Shown here: one piece after another, positions 24,932 to 32,787 of the stretch | Numbering within the stretch: position 1 is the first letter of the stretch | Layout: each line of letters starts with the position of its first letter | DNA from: an uncultured Bacteroidota bacterium | GTDB lineage: Bacteria > Bacteroidota > Bacteroidia > Chitinophagales > Chitinophagaceae | NCBI GenBank assembly: GCA_903881585.1 | Contig: CAIRTW010000071.1 | Location: forward strand, 1 to 34,587 | Reading direction: 5' to 3' | DNA: 34,587 bases | The notes under the pieces: model-generated | The model's input: the letters and a program-made list of their open reading frames with translations, nothing else | Databases searched by the model: none | What the model was told of the DNA's origin: nothing | Program-made: the position numbers and the translations under genes

Positions 24932-25494
24932 CTACCGGCACCAATACCACTTCTTTTTCTTCAACCAGGACGTTGAATCCGGTTTTTGTGCAAAAGGAAC
25001 AAAATGGTATACACGAGGAGGATTGCAGATCGCAACCCCATCATTTTCCCATATACCTTCACGCTTACACTGCGGACAAATACTTTCTACCAACGATAGC
25101 GTGGAATCATTATCAATTACATACCATATTTCCTCCATCTCGAAGTGAAAATCTCGAAGATAAAAAAACTGACTTTTTATAGTATCATTTAAAATTTTAT
25201 AGCCTCCCCATTGTAATGGTAGTTTTTTTGAAAATATCTCTTGTCGGGTTTGTTGAAATAATCTTCTATTTCTTTCTGCTGTTTATAAGCAATCGATAGG
25301 TTAGCATAAGAATCATCATTGTATAGCAAAATAGTTGATAAACCTTTTGACCTACTACTCACATAATACCCATTGAGTTTTATTTTTTTATCTAACTCTC
25401 TAAGTTCACCATTACTGCAATAAGTAAAGTATTTATGATTGACTGTACTACATGACAGGGAAAGTAAAAAAAGCAGGGAATACAAGTATCTCAT
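24932..25494 (-). pseudogene. Lipoprotein of unknown function, frameshifted at a seven-A run
   Basis: The first frame (25494 to about 25230) starts with a lipoprotein signal, YLYSLLFLLSLSCS with the expected lipid Cys15, and encodes ELDKKIKLNGYYVSSRSKGL and QQKEIEDYFNKPDKRYFQK. At the T7 run 25223-25229 the coding frame changes; with one extra base it continues KLPLQWGGYKILNDTIKSQF, then FYLRDFHFEMEEIWYVIDND, then SICPQCKREGIWENDGV and VYHFVPFAQKPDSTSWL to a TAG at 24932. The restored protein would be about 187 aa. The continuation is long, stop-free and compositionally normal, which is why I join the frames. It includes one CxxC. I do not recognise the family. It lies downstream of the large barrel protein gene, AT-rich like higBA. 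Confidence 0.65.
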
Positions 25495-25536
25495 ACTAAT
25501 TGATTGAAGCGAAGTGCTGCTGATGTTTTCCCCTTC

Positions 25537-28500
25537 CTAAAAATCCGTCCCCAGCGCAAAGTAAAGAACCGGCTTTTTGGGGTCGTCTATGCTCCATGCC
25601 AGGTCGGTGCGCACAAAGTAGCCGAATAGTGTTGTGCGCAATCCCCCTCCATAGCCTACTGCCACACCATCTGTTACAGAGAGCTGCAGGAATATGTTGC
25701 TCGGCTGCAATGGATTTGTCGGGTAGTTATAGGTGGTCGAGCGATTGGCGGCAGTAGGCAGAAATCCCTTCCACGCATCACCTATATCGCAAAATCCCAC
25801 CACCTGCAGGTTCTTCAGTATAGCCGACTGTATAGGCCGCTTCAGGAACGTAGTAAACACTGGCAGCCGCAACTCAGTCGTAAACACCGCAAAATTACTG
25901 CCCACCCGCGCATACTGGTCATAGCCGCGCAGCGAGGTGCCAAGTGTCTGGAAGCCGTAATTATCTGCCGGGGGCTGTCCGCCGCCTGCGGCCTGTTTCG
26001 GCGATATCCAGTTGTCCACGCCCCCTGCCAGGTATTCCACCTCGCTATTGCCATCAGAGTGGGCCCAGGCAAGGCGGTTGGCAAGAATAAAGTTTTTGTA
26101 CAACTTCGTATATTGCCGCATATCCACACCCAGGTTGTAGCAGCTCTTGTTACCATTGTTCAATCCATATAGCTCCTCTGCATACACTTTGAATTTCGTA
26201 CCGTTCGATATATTCAGGATAGGCGTGATCGTGTTGTCAAATACATATTCCAGCCTGCTTACAGATGTGTAGGTTATTGTATTGGGCAGTGAGTACGCAA
26301 GGCTCAGGGTGTCCGTGATTTTTTCTATAAACTTGTCTTGCCTCAGCGCAGTATGGAAACGTATGCTGCGCACCCGGTCCAGCGGATAGCTGAAATCGGC
26401 CTCAAGCATATTTGAAACCGACTTGAATAACTGCGGCTGCACCAATACCAGGATACCGTTGTTATCCACATACCCCACGTTCTTGTAGGCCTTATCGGTA
26501 TTGCGCAGCAGCAGTATGCCCCAGTCCAGCCGGTTCCTCAAATTTTGGTACTGCAAGAAGTAGGTTGATGAAGAGAGATTAATAGGCAGCTGGAAACCCG
26601 CAGTTATTTTCCGGTCTTCCATCAGCTCATTCATCGCCAGCGTGGTAAGCGCACTCAACGATGGATTGCTATATTGTCCGCCATTGGTGGCTATAGATTG
26701 GTATTGCGAAAACAGCACACTGTTATCCAGCTTCACAGAGAAAAAGTCCGGCTTGAAACTGCGCCTGTATGGCGAAGGCTTCATGTTCAGGTAGGCGCTG
26801 TCTGTTATCTCTGCCAGGGTAGAGCTGTCTGCACCACTACTTGCTTTACTGGCATTATAAATGTTATTAGGCTTGCTCCTTACTTTCTTTTTGGGCGCCA
26901 CAGCCGTATCAGAAAACTCCGACTGAAATGCATTCCCGCCCTTTATTTCCGGCCGCTCGGGCTGATCTTCTTCATCCGCCTTTTCTTTACCACGACTGAA
27001 CGGCAACGGTGAATTATCAGCATTATTTTTGCTCTTCACCGGCTGCTTTTCTACCGATAAAATAGTCGGTGATAATGTCTTCACCGCCGCATTTACCCCC
27101 GGCATCTGCAGCTCGTGAAAATACACCATGTACTTATCCTCTTCCTGCACCACATCTGCCACATCCCCGCTAGCCAGGTTATATTGCTGGCTCAGTATGC
27201 TCGTGCTATAGTTGGTTATCGGTACCGAGTAGGCTGAGTCTTTGTTGTGGATGTCGCGCGCAAACAGCACCACGTATTTATTGTTGATGCCATTGCTGTC
27301 GTTGAGATAGGCAAAGTTATCCAGCCCGTATTGTGTAGGCTGGGAGATGTGCCCGTTCTTTGCGTTGGTCATTTGCAGCAACTCTGTCTGGTTTGTTCTC
27401 AGGTTGTAGAAGAAAACATTCATCGGCCCGGTCGGCAATTCGTTCACGCCCAGCGGCACATTCAGGTTCGGCTTTGGCCTGTTCGACAGGAACAATATCC
27501 CCATCCTCGATCCTCCGCTTATAAACTCCGGCGATACATCATCCCACACATCATCCGTTATGTTGGTCATCTTCGACCCTTTGAACGAAAACATGTACAG
27601 GTCCGTCTGGCTCTTTTTTACCGCAGAAAATAACAACCTGTCTTCATCCTGCACCTCCATAAAGGTCATGCTCAGTACACGGTCAAAACGGTTCTTCGGG
27701 ATCACATAATCATTAGTCCTGCCCTTCAGGCTGTTATATACGCGCAGCCGCATGGTCTTGCCTTTCTTATACAGCAGCGCCATTTTGTAACCCGTGTTAG
27801 ACCATGCTATCATGGGGTAGGTAGGGTCCGTCTGTTCGGTAAGATCTTTCTGTCCGCCGGTCAGCAATGTAGCTGTCTCCTGCTCCTTGGCTGTCTTCTG
27901 GTCATACACCGTGAACTCGCCATCTTTCCACACCACATAGCATATATCGCTACCCCTCGGCGATACCCTTATGTTCCTTATGATGCTGTTATCCTTCGGC
28001 ACCTTCAGCGCTATCAGCCCCTTGGTGCTGTCGGGCGTTTCCTGCTGCAGTGCATCCTGTGCATAAACACCTTTATAATAGTTGATGCACGAGTCATACG
28101 CCTTCTTCACCTTCAGCCCCAGGTTGGCCTTATCCTCAGTTGCTTTGTTCAGGCTGGTTTTCTGCTGCATACTGTACAGCAGTTGCTTCACTGTCTTATT
28201 GCCATACTGGTTCGATACAAATTTCCAGAACGCCTTACCTGCAAGCTCAGGATATTGTTCAGATAGTGCATAAAATCCCGCGTCGGGCCTCGCATCCAGC
28301 AGACTCTTCCACTCACTGTTGCTCTTGGCGTCCCACCCATCTACAAGGTAAGATATGTAGCCCTCCCTCACCCAATCCGGCAAGTTCTGCAGCAGGGCAT
28401 TCTTCACCATCTTCTTGAAGTTCTCGCCAAACATCATGCGCTCCATCACCACCCGCGCCATCCCGCTGCGTATCTGGTGCTGCAGGTCATTATGCTCACC

Positions 28501-28935
28501 TGTGAAGTACACCACCAGCTTATCGCCCACCAGGTTCACCGTTCCTCCCTTTGAATTGCCTATGCCCTGCGCCTCATCCTTAAGGCCCACATTTGTTTGC
28601 CGGTACTCATCGTAAGAATTATACAGTATAATATTGAACCGCTTGGGGAATTGCCCACCTAGTTTTTTTTCTATCAGGCTTATATCGTCCTCTGCCTCTT
28701 CCGCCACATACCTGCCCAACTGCCTGCCCGCTTTATCATAATGATACACCCTGAAATGCTTCGTGTCAAAATACTTCCACTGAAACTTCCGGTACTGCAC
28801 CCTGTTCTGCCCAAACGTCTCTGTATATGACTGCCCCTTACCCGCAAACGGCACCACAACAACCATAAAAAGCAGCATTGCTTTTACAGCAGCGTATTGC
28901 CATCCTTTCCGTTTATGTAACAATGCTTTAGCCAA
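25537..28935 (-). CDS. Large outer-membrane protein: TolB-like beta-propeller plus Omp85-like barrel
   Basis: I start at TTG 28935 (about 1,132 aa), because the region before it contains a repeat and a signal peptide (AVKAMLLFMVVVVPFAGKGQ with Lys/Arg-rich lead MAKALLHKRKGW) begins there; an ATG at 29097 would add 54 residues translated from the repeat. Residues ~45-290 include a peptidase-MA-like helical region (YISYLVDGWDAKSN). Residues ~315-640 show propeller-type repeats (SPRGSDICYVVWKDGEF, DDVSPEFISGGSRMGILFLS). Residues ~760-1,132 form a beta-barrel with the Omp85-type sequences LGTSLRGYDQYARVGSNFAV, TELRLPVF and VVGFCDIGDAWKG, and the final GYFVRTDLAWSIDD...YFALGTDF. A long disordered linker (about 640-720) precedes the barrel. 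Role unknown; transport or assembly at the outer membrane is inference. Confidence 0.82.
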   Translation of the reverse strand: MAKALLHKRKGWQYAAVKAMLLFMVVVVPFAGKGQSYTETFGQNRVQYRKFQWKYFDTKHFRVYHYDKAGRQLGRYVAEEAEDDISLIEKKLGGQFPKRFNIILYNSYDEYRQTNVGLKDEAQGIGNSKGGTVNLVGDKLVVYFTGEHNDLQHQIRSGMARVVMERMMFGENFKKMVKNALLQNLPDWVREGYISYLVDGWDAKSNSEWKSLLDARPDAGFYALSEQYPELAGKAFWKFVSNQYGNKTVKQLLYSMQQKTSLNKATEDKANLGLKVKKAYDSCINYYKGVYAQDALQQETPDSTKGLIALKVPKDNSIIRNIRVSPRGSDICYVVWKDGEFTVYDQKTAKEQETATLLTGGQKDLTEQTDPTYPMIAWSNTGYKMALLYKKGKTMRLRVYNSLKGRTNDYVIPKNRFDRVLSMTFMEVQDEDRLLFSAVKKSQTDLYMFSFKGSKMTNITDDVWDDVSPEFISGGSRMGILFLSNRPKPNLNVPLGVNELPTGPMNVFFYNLRTNQTELLQMTNAKNGHISQPTQYGLDNFAYLNDSNGINNKYVVLFARDIHNKDSAYSVPITNYSTSILSQQYNLASGDVADVVQEEDKYMVYFHELQMPGVNAAVKTLSPTILSVEKQPVKSKNNADNSPLPFSRGKEKADEEDQPERPEIKGGNAFQSEFSDTAVAPKKKVRSKPNNIYNASKASSGADSSTLAEITDSAYLNMKPSPYRRSFKPDFFSVKLDNSVLFSQYQSIATNGGQYSNPSLSALTTLAMNELMEDRKITAGFQLPINLSSSTYFLQYQNLRNRLDWGILLLRNTDKAYKNVGYVDNNGILVLVQPQLFKSVSNMLEADFSYPLDRVRSIRFHTALRQDKFIEKITDTLSLAYSLPNTITYTSVSRLEYVFDNTITPILNISNGTKFKVYAEELYGLNNGNKSCYNLGVDMRQYTKLYKNFILANRLAWAHSDGNSEVEYLAGGVDNWISPKQAAGGGQPPADNYGFQTLGTSLRGYDQYARVGSNFAVFTTELRLPVFTTFLKRPIQSAILKNLQVVGFCDIGDAWKGFLPTAANRSTTYNYPTNPLQPSNIFLQLSVTDGVAVGYGGGLRTTLFGYFVRTDLAWSIDDPKKPVLYFALGTDF

Positions 28936-29009
28936 TAGGATCTTTGTGAGTAAACAATTTACCGCATACAAACTCTTTGAAAGTGACAAAATGAGAGCGC
29001 GGAACACCT

Positions 29010-29061
29010 CCCCTCCTGTTTTTAGGAGGGGACGACCGGCGCTTGCGCCGGTCTGGGGTGG
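29010..29061. repeat. Compound hairpin repeat (C-rich/G-rich stem plus GC stem)
   Basis: Two perfect hairpins lie in a row: CCCCTCCT/AGGAGGGG (29010-29017, 29024-29031) and GACCGGCGC/GCGCCGGTC (29034-29042, 29045-29053), followed by TGGGGTGG. The layout matches the shorter element at 30132-30169. Confidence 0.75.
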
Positions 29062-29152
29062 TAGGCTCGCGCCGGGCACACTACTCATTTCGCGCATTTT
29101 TATTAAGTTGATTTTCAGAATACAATATTTCTATTGCAGCAAAGCCAATTCC

Positions 29153-29205
29153 TGGTGAGCGATGCCGAACCACATTGCTGTCATGGTGAGCGCAGCCGAA
29201 CCACA
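29153..29205 (+). repeat. Two copies of a 22-nt intergenic repeat
   Basis: Units at 29153-29174 and 29184-29205 share TGGTGAGCG-nn-GCCGAACCACA and differ at two positions. They are 31 nt apart. The motif resembles dispersed intergenic repeats I recall from other Bacteroidota genomes. Confidence 0.55.
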
Positions 29206-29216
29206 CATTATTGCCT

Positions 29217-29224
29217 TACTTTTG
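29217..29224 (+). promoter_or_regulatory. -7 promoter element (TACTTTTG) of the MBL hydrolase gene
   Basis: TACTTTTG fits TAnnTTTG and lies 33 nt before the ATG at 29258. Confidence 0.5.
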
Positions 29225-29257
29225 CAATACAAATTACTAAAATTATACCACTTCGAT

Positions 29258-29896
29258 ATGTTAAATGTTAACTATTTTACTTTCAACGCCTTTGAAGAGA
29301 ACACCTACATCATTGCCAACGAAAAAAAACAATGCTGGATCATAGACCCCGGCATGTACCAGCAGGACGAAAAAGATGCCCTTTTCAAGTTCATTGCGGA
29401 CAAACAATTACAGCCCCAGGCCATCATCAACACCCACGCCCACCTCGATCACATCTTCGGCGTGCAGGCCCTTATGGACAAGTACAACATACCCTTCAGC
29501 CTCCACCAGCAAGAGACCGAAGTCCTCAAAATGGCCGCCGGCTCCGCCACACTCTTCGGCTTCGACTTCCGCGACATTCCCAAACCCACAACCTACATCA
29601 CCCCCGGCCAGCCCATGCAGCTTGGCGATGATATCCTGCAGGTATTCCACACACCCGGCCACTCCCCCGGCAGCATATCATTCTACTACCCCGCCGGCAA
29701 CTGGGTCATCTCCGGCGATGTCCTCTTCTCCGGCAGCATAGGCCGCACAGACCTTCCCGGTGGCAATTTCGATACACTCATCCACAGCATCCGCACCACC
29801 CTCTTCACCCTCCCCCCCGAAACCACAGTCCTCTCCGGCCACGGCCCGGCCACGACTGTTGGTGAGGAGAAAAAACACAATCCGTTTTTGAAGTAA
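29258..29896 (+). CDS. Metallo-beta-lactamase-fold hydrolase (glyoxalase II-like)
   Basis: I start at ATG 29258 (212 aa, MLNVNYFTFNAFEENTYII), which fits the family's usual first strand; an earlier ATG at 29162 would begin inside the intergenic repeat. The metal site is complete: HAHLDH (His60, His62, Asp64, His65), His135 in HTPGHSPGS, Asp154 in ISGDVLF and His195 in SGHGPATT. The GRTDLPGG segment (162-169) is typical of the YcbL/glyoxalase-II-like subgroup. It likely hydrolyses a thioester or related small molecule in the cytoplasm. Length (about 210 aa) is normal for the stand-alone subgroup. Confidence 0.92.
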   Translation: MLNVNYFTFNAFEENTYIIANEKKQCWIIDPGMYQQDEKDALFKFIADKQLQPQAIINTHAHLDHIFGVQALMDKYNIPFSLHQQETEVLKMAAGSATLFGFDFRDIPKPTTYITPGQPMQLGDDILQVFHTPGHSPGSISFYYPAGNWVISGDVLFSGSIGRTDLPGGNFDTLIHSIRTTLFTLPPETTVLSGHGPATTVGEEKKHNPFLK

Positions 29897-30131
29897 AAAA
29901 TTGTTGTCCCAGCTGCCTGCTACTATCAGCTCCAGTGGCAGCCTGTCCCGCATTTTCTGCTGGATTAGCACCATTCAGGTGAGGACTGCTATTGGGCTGG
30001 CACTTAGTTGCCGCACCCTTGTACTTCCTTTTCTCTTTTGAGCCTGCCCTGAACTTGCCAAAGGATCATTGCGACGCAGGAAGCAACCTCACGAAACACG
30101 GAGAAAACTCCCGCAAGACACGCAACACACT

Positions 30132-30169
30132 CCCCTCTTTCCTTCAAAGAGGGGTGCCGAAGGCGGGGT
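30132..30169. repeat. Hairpin repeat related to the one at 29010-29061
   Basis: A perfect 9-bp stem CCCCTCTTT/AAAGAGGGG (30132-30140, 30146-30154) is followed by a small GCC-GAA-GGC hairpin (30156-30164) and GGGGTG. The 284-bp gap 29897-30180 holds no gene. A stretch at 30040-30100 (GAGCCTGCCCTGAACTTGCC then AAAGGATCATTGCGACGCAG) also looks like intergenic repeat debris. Confidence 0.65.
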
Positions 30170-30180
30170 GATAAAATCAA

Positions 30181-31785
30181 TTAAATCGGCGGCAGCCCCA
30201 ATTCCTTTAGAAATCCGTTGTGCCTGTCACGAGCCTCCTTAGCCCTCTTTTCTATATCCACCAACTCCGCATTCACCTTCTTCAGGTCTATTATTTCTGC
30301 GGACGTGGTCGTACTGATGTAGCGCGTGATATTCAAGTTAAACTCGTTTTTCTCAATCTCTTCCATCGATACTCGGCGGGAATAACGGTCTTCCTCTTTT
30401 CGGTACTGATAAGCCTCAACGATCTTATCAATGTTCGCCTCACTCAGGCTGTTTTGCCGCTTACCTTTTTCGTAGTGTTCGCTGGCATTGATAAACAGCA
30501 CATCGTCCGGCTTTTTACACTTTTTCAATACCAGGATACATACCGGTATACCAGTCGAATAAAACAGGTTAGCCGGCAAGCCTATCACAGTATCAATATT
30601 GCCGTCCCTCAATAGCTTGGTGCGGATGCGTGCCTCAGCCCCGCCCCGGAACAACACCCCATGAGGCAGTATTATCGCCATAGTCCCTTCCTTGCCTAGA
30701 AAGTGAAATCCATGCAGCAGGAAAGCAAAATCTGCGGCAGATTTGGGCGCAAGCCCATAACTTTTAAACCGGAAATCTTCAGCTACGGCATCGGTTGGCT
30801 CCCATCGGTAACTGAACGGCGGGTTAGCCACCACCGCATCAAATTCCACCTTCCTTGCCGGGTTCATCTCATTGAGCAGTTCCCAGTCATTAAACAACGA
30901 ATCACCATGGTGTATTTCAAATTCTGTATCCTTCATACCATGCAGCAGCATATTCATGCGTGCCAGGTTGTAGGTGGTAATGTTTTTTTCCTGCCCGTAG
31001 ATCTTACCTATACCATATTGGCCCATCTGCTTCCGCACATTCAGCAGCAGCGACCCCGATCCGCACGCAAAATCCAGCACCTTGTCCAGCTTTTTCTTTT
31101 TGCCCGTACTTGGCTCCTGGCTGTCCAGTGTCACTATTCCCGAGAGGATGTTAGATAATTGCTGCGGAGTGTAGAACTCACCGGCTTTTTTACCAGATCC
31201 TGCTGCAAACTGGCCTATCAGGTATTCATAAGCATCGCCCAGCACATCACTGCCGGTGGGAAACTTGCCAATGCCTTCTGCTATTTTCGCTATAATGGTG
31301 CAAAGCCGTGCATTACGTTCTGTATAATTTCTACCCAGTTTTTCAGAGTCCAGGTTGATCTCGGAGAACAGGCCCAGGAACGCGCTTTCAAAAGATTGGT
31401 TCTCAATATACTTAAAGCCATTTTGCAGCGTGTGCAATAGTTCACCATCCTGGGTACGCGCCAGCTCTGCTATGCTGTTCCACATATATTGCGGCTCTAC
31501 CACATAATGCACCTTCCGGCGCATCTGTTGTTCAAATGCGGCAACATCCCCGCCATTCTCTGCATACCATACTGATAGTGGGGTTCGTTTATCATGCTCA
31601 TCCAGTTTAGGATAATCCGGGCCTAGCTCTTTTTTTGCAGAAGCTTCATAGTTATCCGACAAATACCGCAAGAAGAGGAACGACAGCATATAATCCCTGA
31701 AGTCATCTGCATTCATTGCCCCGCGTAGCTGGTCGGCTATGCCCCATAGGGTGTTGCCCAATTGCTTTTGATTCGTTACAGTCAT
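30181..31785 (-). CDS. hsdM: Type I restriction-modification system methyltransferase subunit HsdM
   Basis: The 534-aa product has an N-terminal helical HsdM domain (residues 1-~150, starting NTLWGIADQLRGAMNADDFR, with YMLSFLFLRYLSDNYE) and an adenine-N6 methyltransferase domain. Motif I is DFACGSGSLLLNV (238-250) for SAM binding and motif IV is NPPF (321-324) for catalysis. GEFYTPQQLSNIL at ~202-214 is another family hallmark. It methylates one adenine per strand of the target chosen by HsdS. Here it is the last gene of the cluster, after the Abi-like gene, rather than next to hsdS, which is unusual. Confidence 0.95.
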   Translation of the reverse strand: MTVTNQKQLGNTLWGIADQLRGAMNADDFRDYMLSFLFLRYLSDNYEASAKKELGPDYPKLDEHDKRTPLSVWYAENGGDVAAFEQQMRRKVHYVVEPQYMWNSIAELARTQDGELLHTLQNGFKYIENQSFESAFLGLFSEINLDSEKLGRNYTERNARLCTIIAKIAEGIGKFPTGSDVLGDAYEYLIGQFAAGSGKKAGEFYTPQQLSNILSGIVTLDSQEPSTGKKKKLDKVLDFACGSGSLLLNVRKQMGQYGIGKIYGQEKNITTYNLARMNMLLHGMKDTEFEIHHGDSLFNDWELLNEMNPARKVEFDAVVANPPFSYRWEPTDAVAEDFRFKSYGLAPKSAADFAFLLHGFHFLGKEGTMAIILPHGVLFRGGAEARIRTKLLRDGNIDTVIGLPANLFYSTGIPVCILVLKKCKKPDDVLFINASEHYEKGKRQNSLSEANIDKIVEAYQYRKEEDRYSRRVSMEEIEKNEFNLNITRYISTTTSAEIIDLKKVNAELVDIEKRAKEARDRHNGFLKELGLPPI

Positions 31786-31826
31786 TTTTTTTTTGGCGGT
31801 TTACGCAATCTAATTTATGGAGTTAA

Positions 31827-32507
31827 TCAGATGTGGTCAATTAAATTACATTCTTTTATTACACCGTCAACACCTCTGAATAACTGTGAGGCATCAACAT
31901 TCATCCATTGCAATAGGTCAATAATATCCTGAAAATGCGATCTGCAATAGACCGTGCTGATTGTATTCACTGCACCGAAACATACCGGCTCATGATGTGC
32001 TACCCTGTTTCTCAGGTCATTTATTTTATCAAGTTTCGAAAATACTGCTGCTTGGTTTGTATGCCGCGGCTTATTCGGAAATATAGACAACAACGTATTC
32101 CTTCCGGCCATATACTGGTTGCCCTTGAACAGGTATTTCCAAAAACCAAAGCTCAATGTCGCTACTAACCTGTCGTGTGTATAGTGTACGCCTAAATCAC
32201 TGTACGCCTGGTTTATCTTTATAGCAGAGTTATGACAGCCATGCTGCGTCAGAAATCCGCCCGGCAATGTGGCGTCCAGCAACCATCCCGTACCTCCTGG
32301 CCCGGGCGGATATTGTGCCTTATAATGAGCATCAATTTTATTTCTCAGTACAACTTCAAACATCCCGAGTATAGCAAGCAATGAACCCGACAGCCGAACG
32401 TTTGCCCGGTACAAATTTAACGTCCTCCGTTTGCTATGTCCACACGCCGCGCCGTATTTGGCAAGCCTTACAGGTGAAATAAGTGTTTCGAATTCGGCAA
32501 ACGTCAT
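31827..32507 (-). CDS. Abi-like (Abi_2/HEPN) protein inside the type I restriction locus
   Basis: The 226-aa product shows Abi_2-family features: an early ...VRLAKYGAACGHSKRRTLNL segment, LLAILGMFEVVLRNKIDAHY (with Arg55-Asn56 and His61), and LRNRVAHHEPV with Arg166 and His171 in the R-x4-H arrangement of HEPN RNases. Abi_2 proteins are known from abortive-infection phage resistance. It lies 41 nt upstream of hsdM on the same strand and downstream of hsdS, so it may be co-transcribed with the restriction genes. RNase activity is inferred from the R-x4-H motif. No antitoxin-like partner is adjacent. Confidence 0.78.
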   Translation of the reverse strand: MTFAEFETLISPVRLAKYGAACGHSKRRTLNLYRANVRLSGSLLAILGMFEVVLRNKIDAHYKAQYPPGPGGTGWLLDATLPGGFLTQHGCHNSAIKINQAYSDLGVHYTHDRLVATLSFGFWKYLFKGNQYMAGRNTLLSIFPNKPRHTNQAAVFSKLDKINDLRNRVAHHEPVCFGAVNTISTVYCRSHFQDIIDLLQWMNVDASQLFRGVDGVIKECNLIDHI

Positions 32508-32592
32508 TATGGCTAATTAATATTTTATGTGAACTGTGTTTGATTATGGCAAACCTTGTTTGATTTATGTAACTTTTTTCAAAAAAATCTCC

Positions 32593-32600
32593 TACTTTTG
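32593..32600 (+). promoter_or_regulatory. + strand -7 promoter element (TACTTTTG) of a candidate small RNA
   Basis: TACTTTTG fits TAnnTTTG on the + strand, where no + gene follows. It is directly upstream of the duplicated hairpin unit at 32604. The neighbouring genes are on the other strand. Confidence 0.45.
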
Positions 32601-32603
32601 TGC

Positions 32604-32721
32604 TGTTATTCCCGGAAGCCGCTGCTCGCATGCGTCCGGGTTTTGTTTTTTATTGGTGAATCAGGGTTCAGATCATTGTTATTCCCGGAAGCCGATGCTC
32701 GCATGCCGCGGTTTTGTTTTT
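32604..32721 (+). repeat. Tandem duplicated hairpin unit (candidate small RNA region)
   Basis: Unit 1 (32604-32650) and unit 2 (32677-32721) share TGTTATTCCCGGAAGCCG, a near-identical TGCTCGCATGC and then GGTTTTGTTTTTT. They are separated by 26 nt. In unit 2 the pairing partner of CCCGG is changed, so only unit 1 keeps the full outer stem. The duplication lies in the 280-bp gap between abi and hsdS, opposite in orientation to both. Confidence 0.75.
32611..32650 (+). terminator. Terminator-like hairpin with T-run (unit 1)
   Basis: CCCGGA (32611-32616) pairs with TCCGGG (32635-32640), enclosing 18 nt that include GCATGC, and is followed by TTTTGTTTTT (32641-32650). It is in the + direction, so it does not terminate the flanking minus-strand genes. 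Confidence 0.55.
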
Positions 32722-32787
32722 TTAGACTTTAAGTAGTCCAATATATCATTTTCACAATGGACGCCCCTGCTCTTGTAATCGCGAGCC

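Larger units (their letters stand above)
28936..29257. other. Gene-poor stretch with intergenic repeats
   Basis: Between the barrel-protein and MBL genes I see no convincing gene. The stretch holds the hairpin element at 29010-29061, two copies of a 22-nt repeat at 29153-29205, and the promoter element at 29217-29224. Confidence 0.6.

Noticed and set aside
24862..25182. + strand ORF of 106 aa (TTG start) with a TAGTTTTG in front
   Set aside because: It lies antisense to the joined lipoprotein frame, is Lys/Thr/Ser-rich without family features, and the TTG overlaps its own -7-like element.
28936..29097. ATG at 29097 as start of the barrel protein
   Set aside because: The added 54 residues are translated from a hairpin repeat and would bury the signal peptide internally.
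29332..29741. Long Pro/Ser/Thr- and Arg-rich ORFs in other frames of the MBL gene
   Set aside because: They are shadows caused by high GC at third positions; the MBL frame carries the full metal-binding motifs.
32641..32680. GGTTCAGATC resembling a tRNA T-arm
   Set aside because: No acceptor, D or anticodon arms can be folded around it; it lies between the duplicated hairpins.
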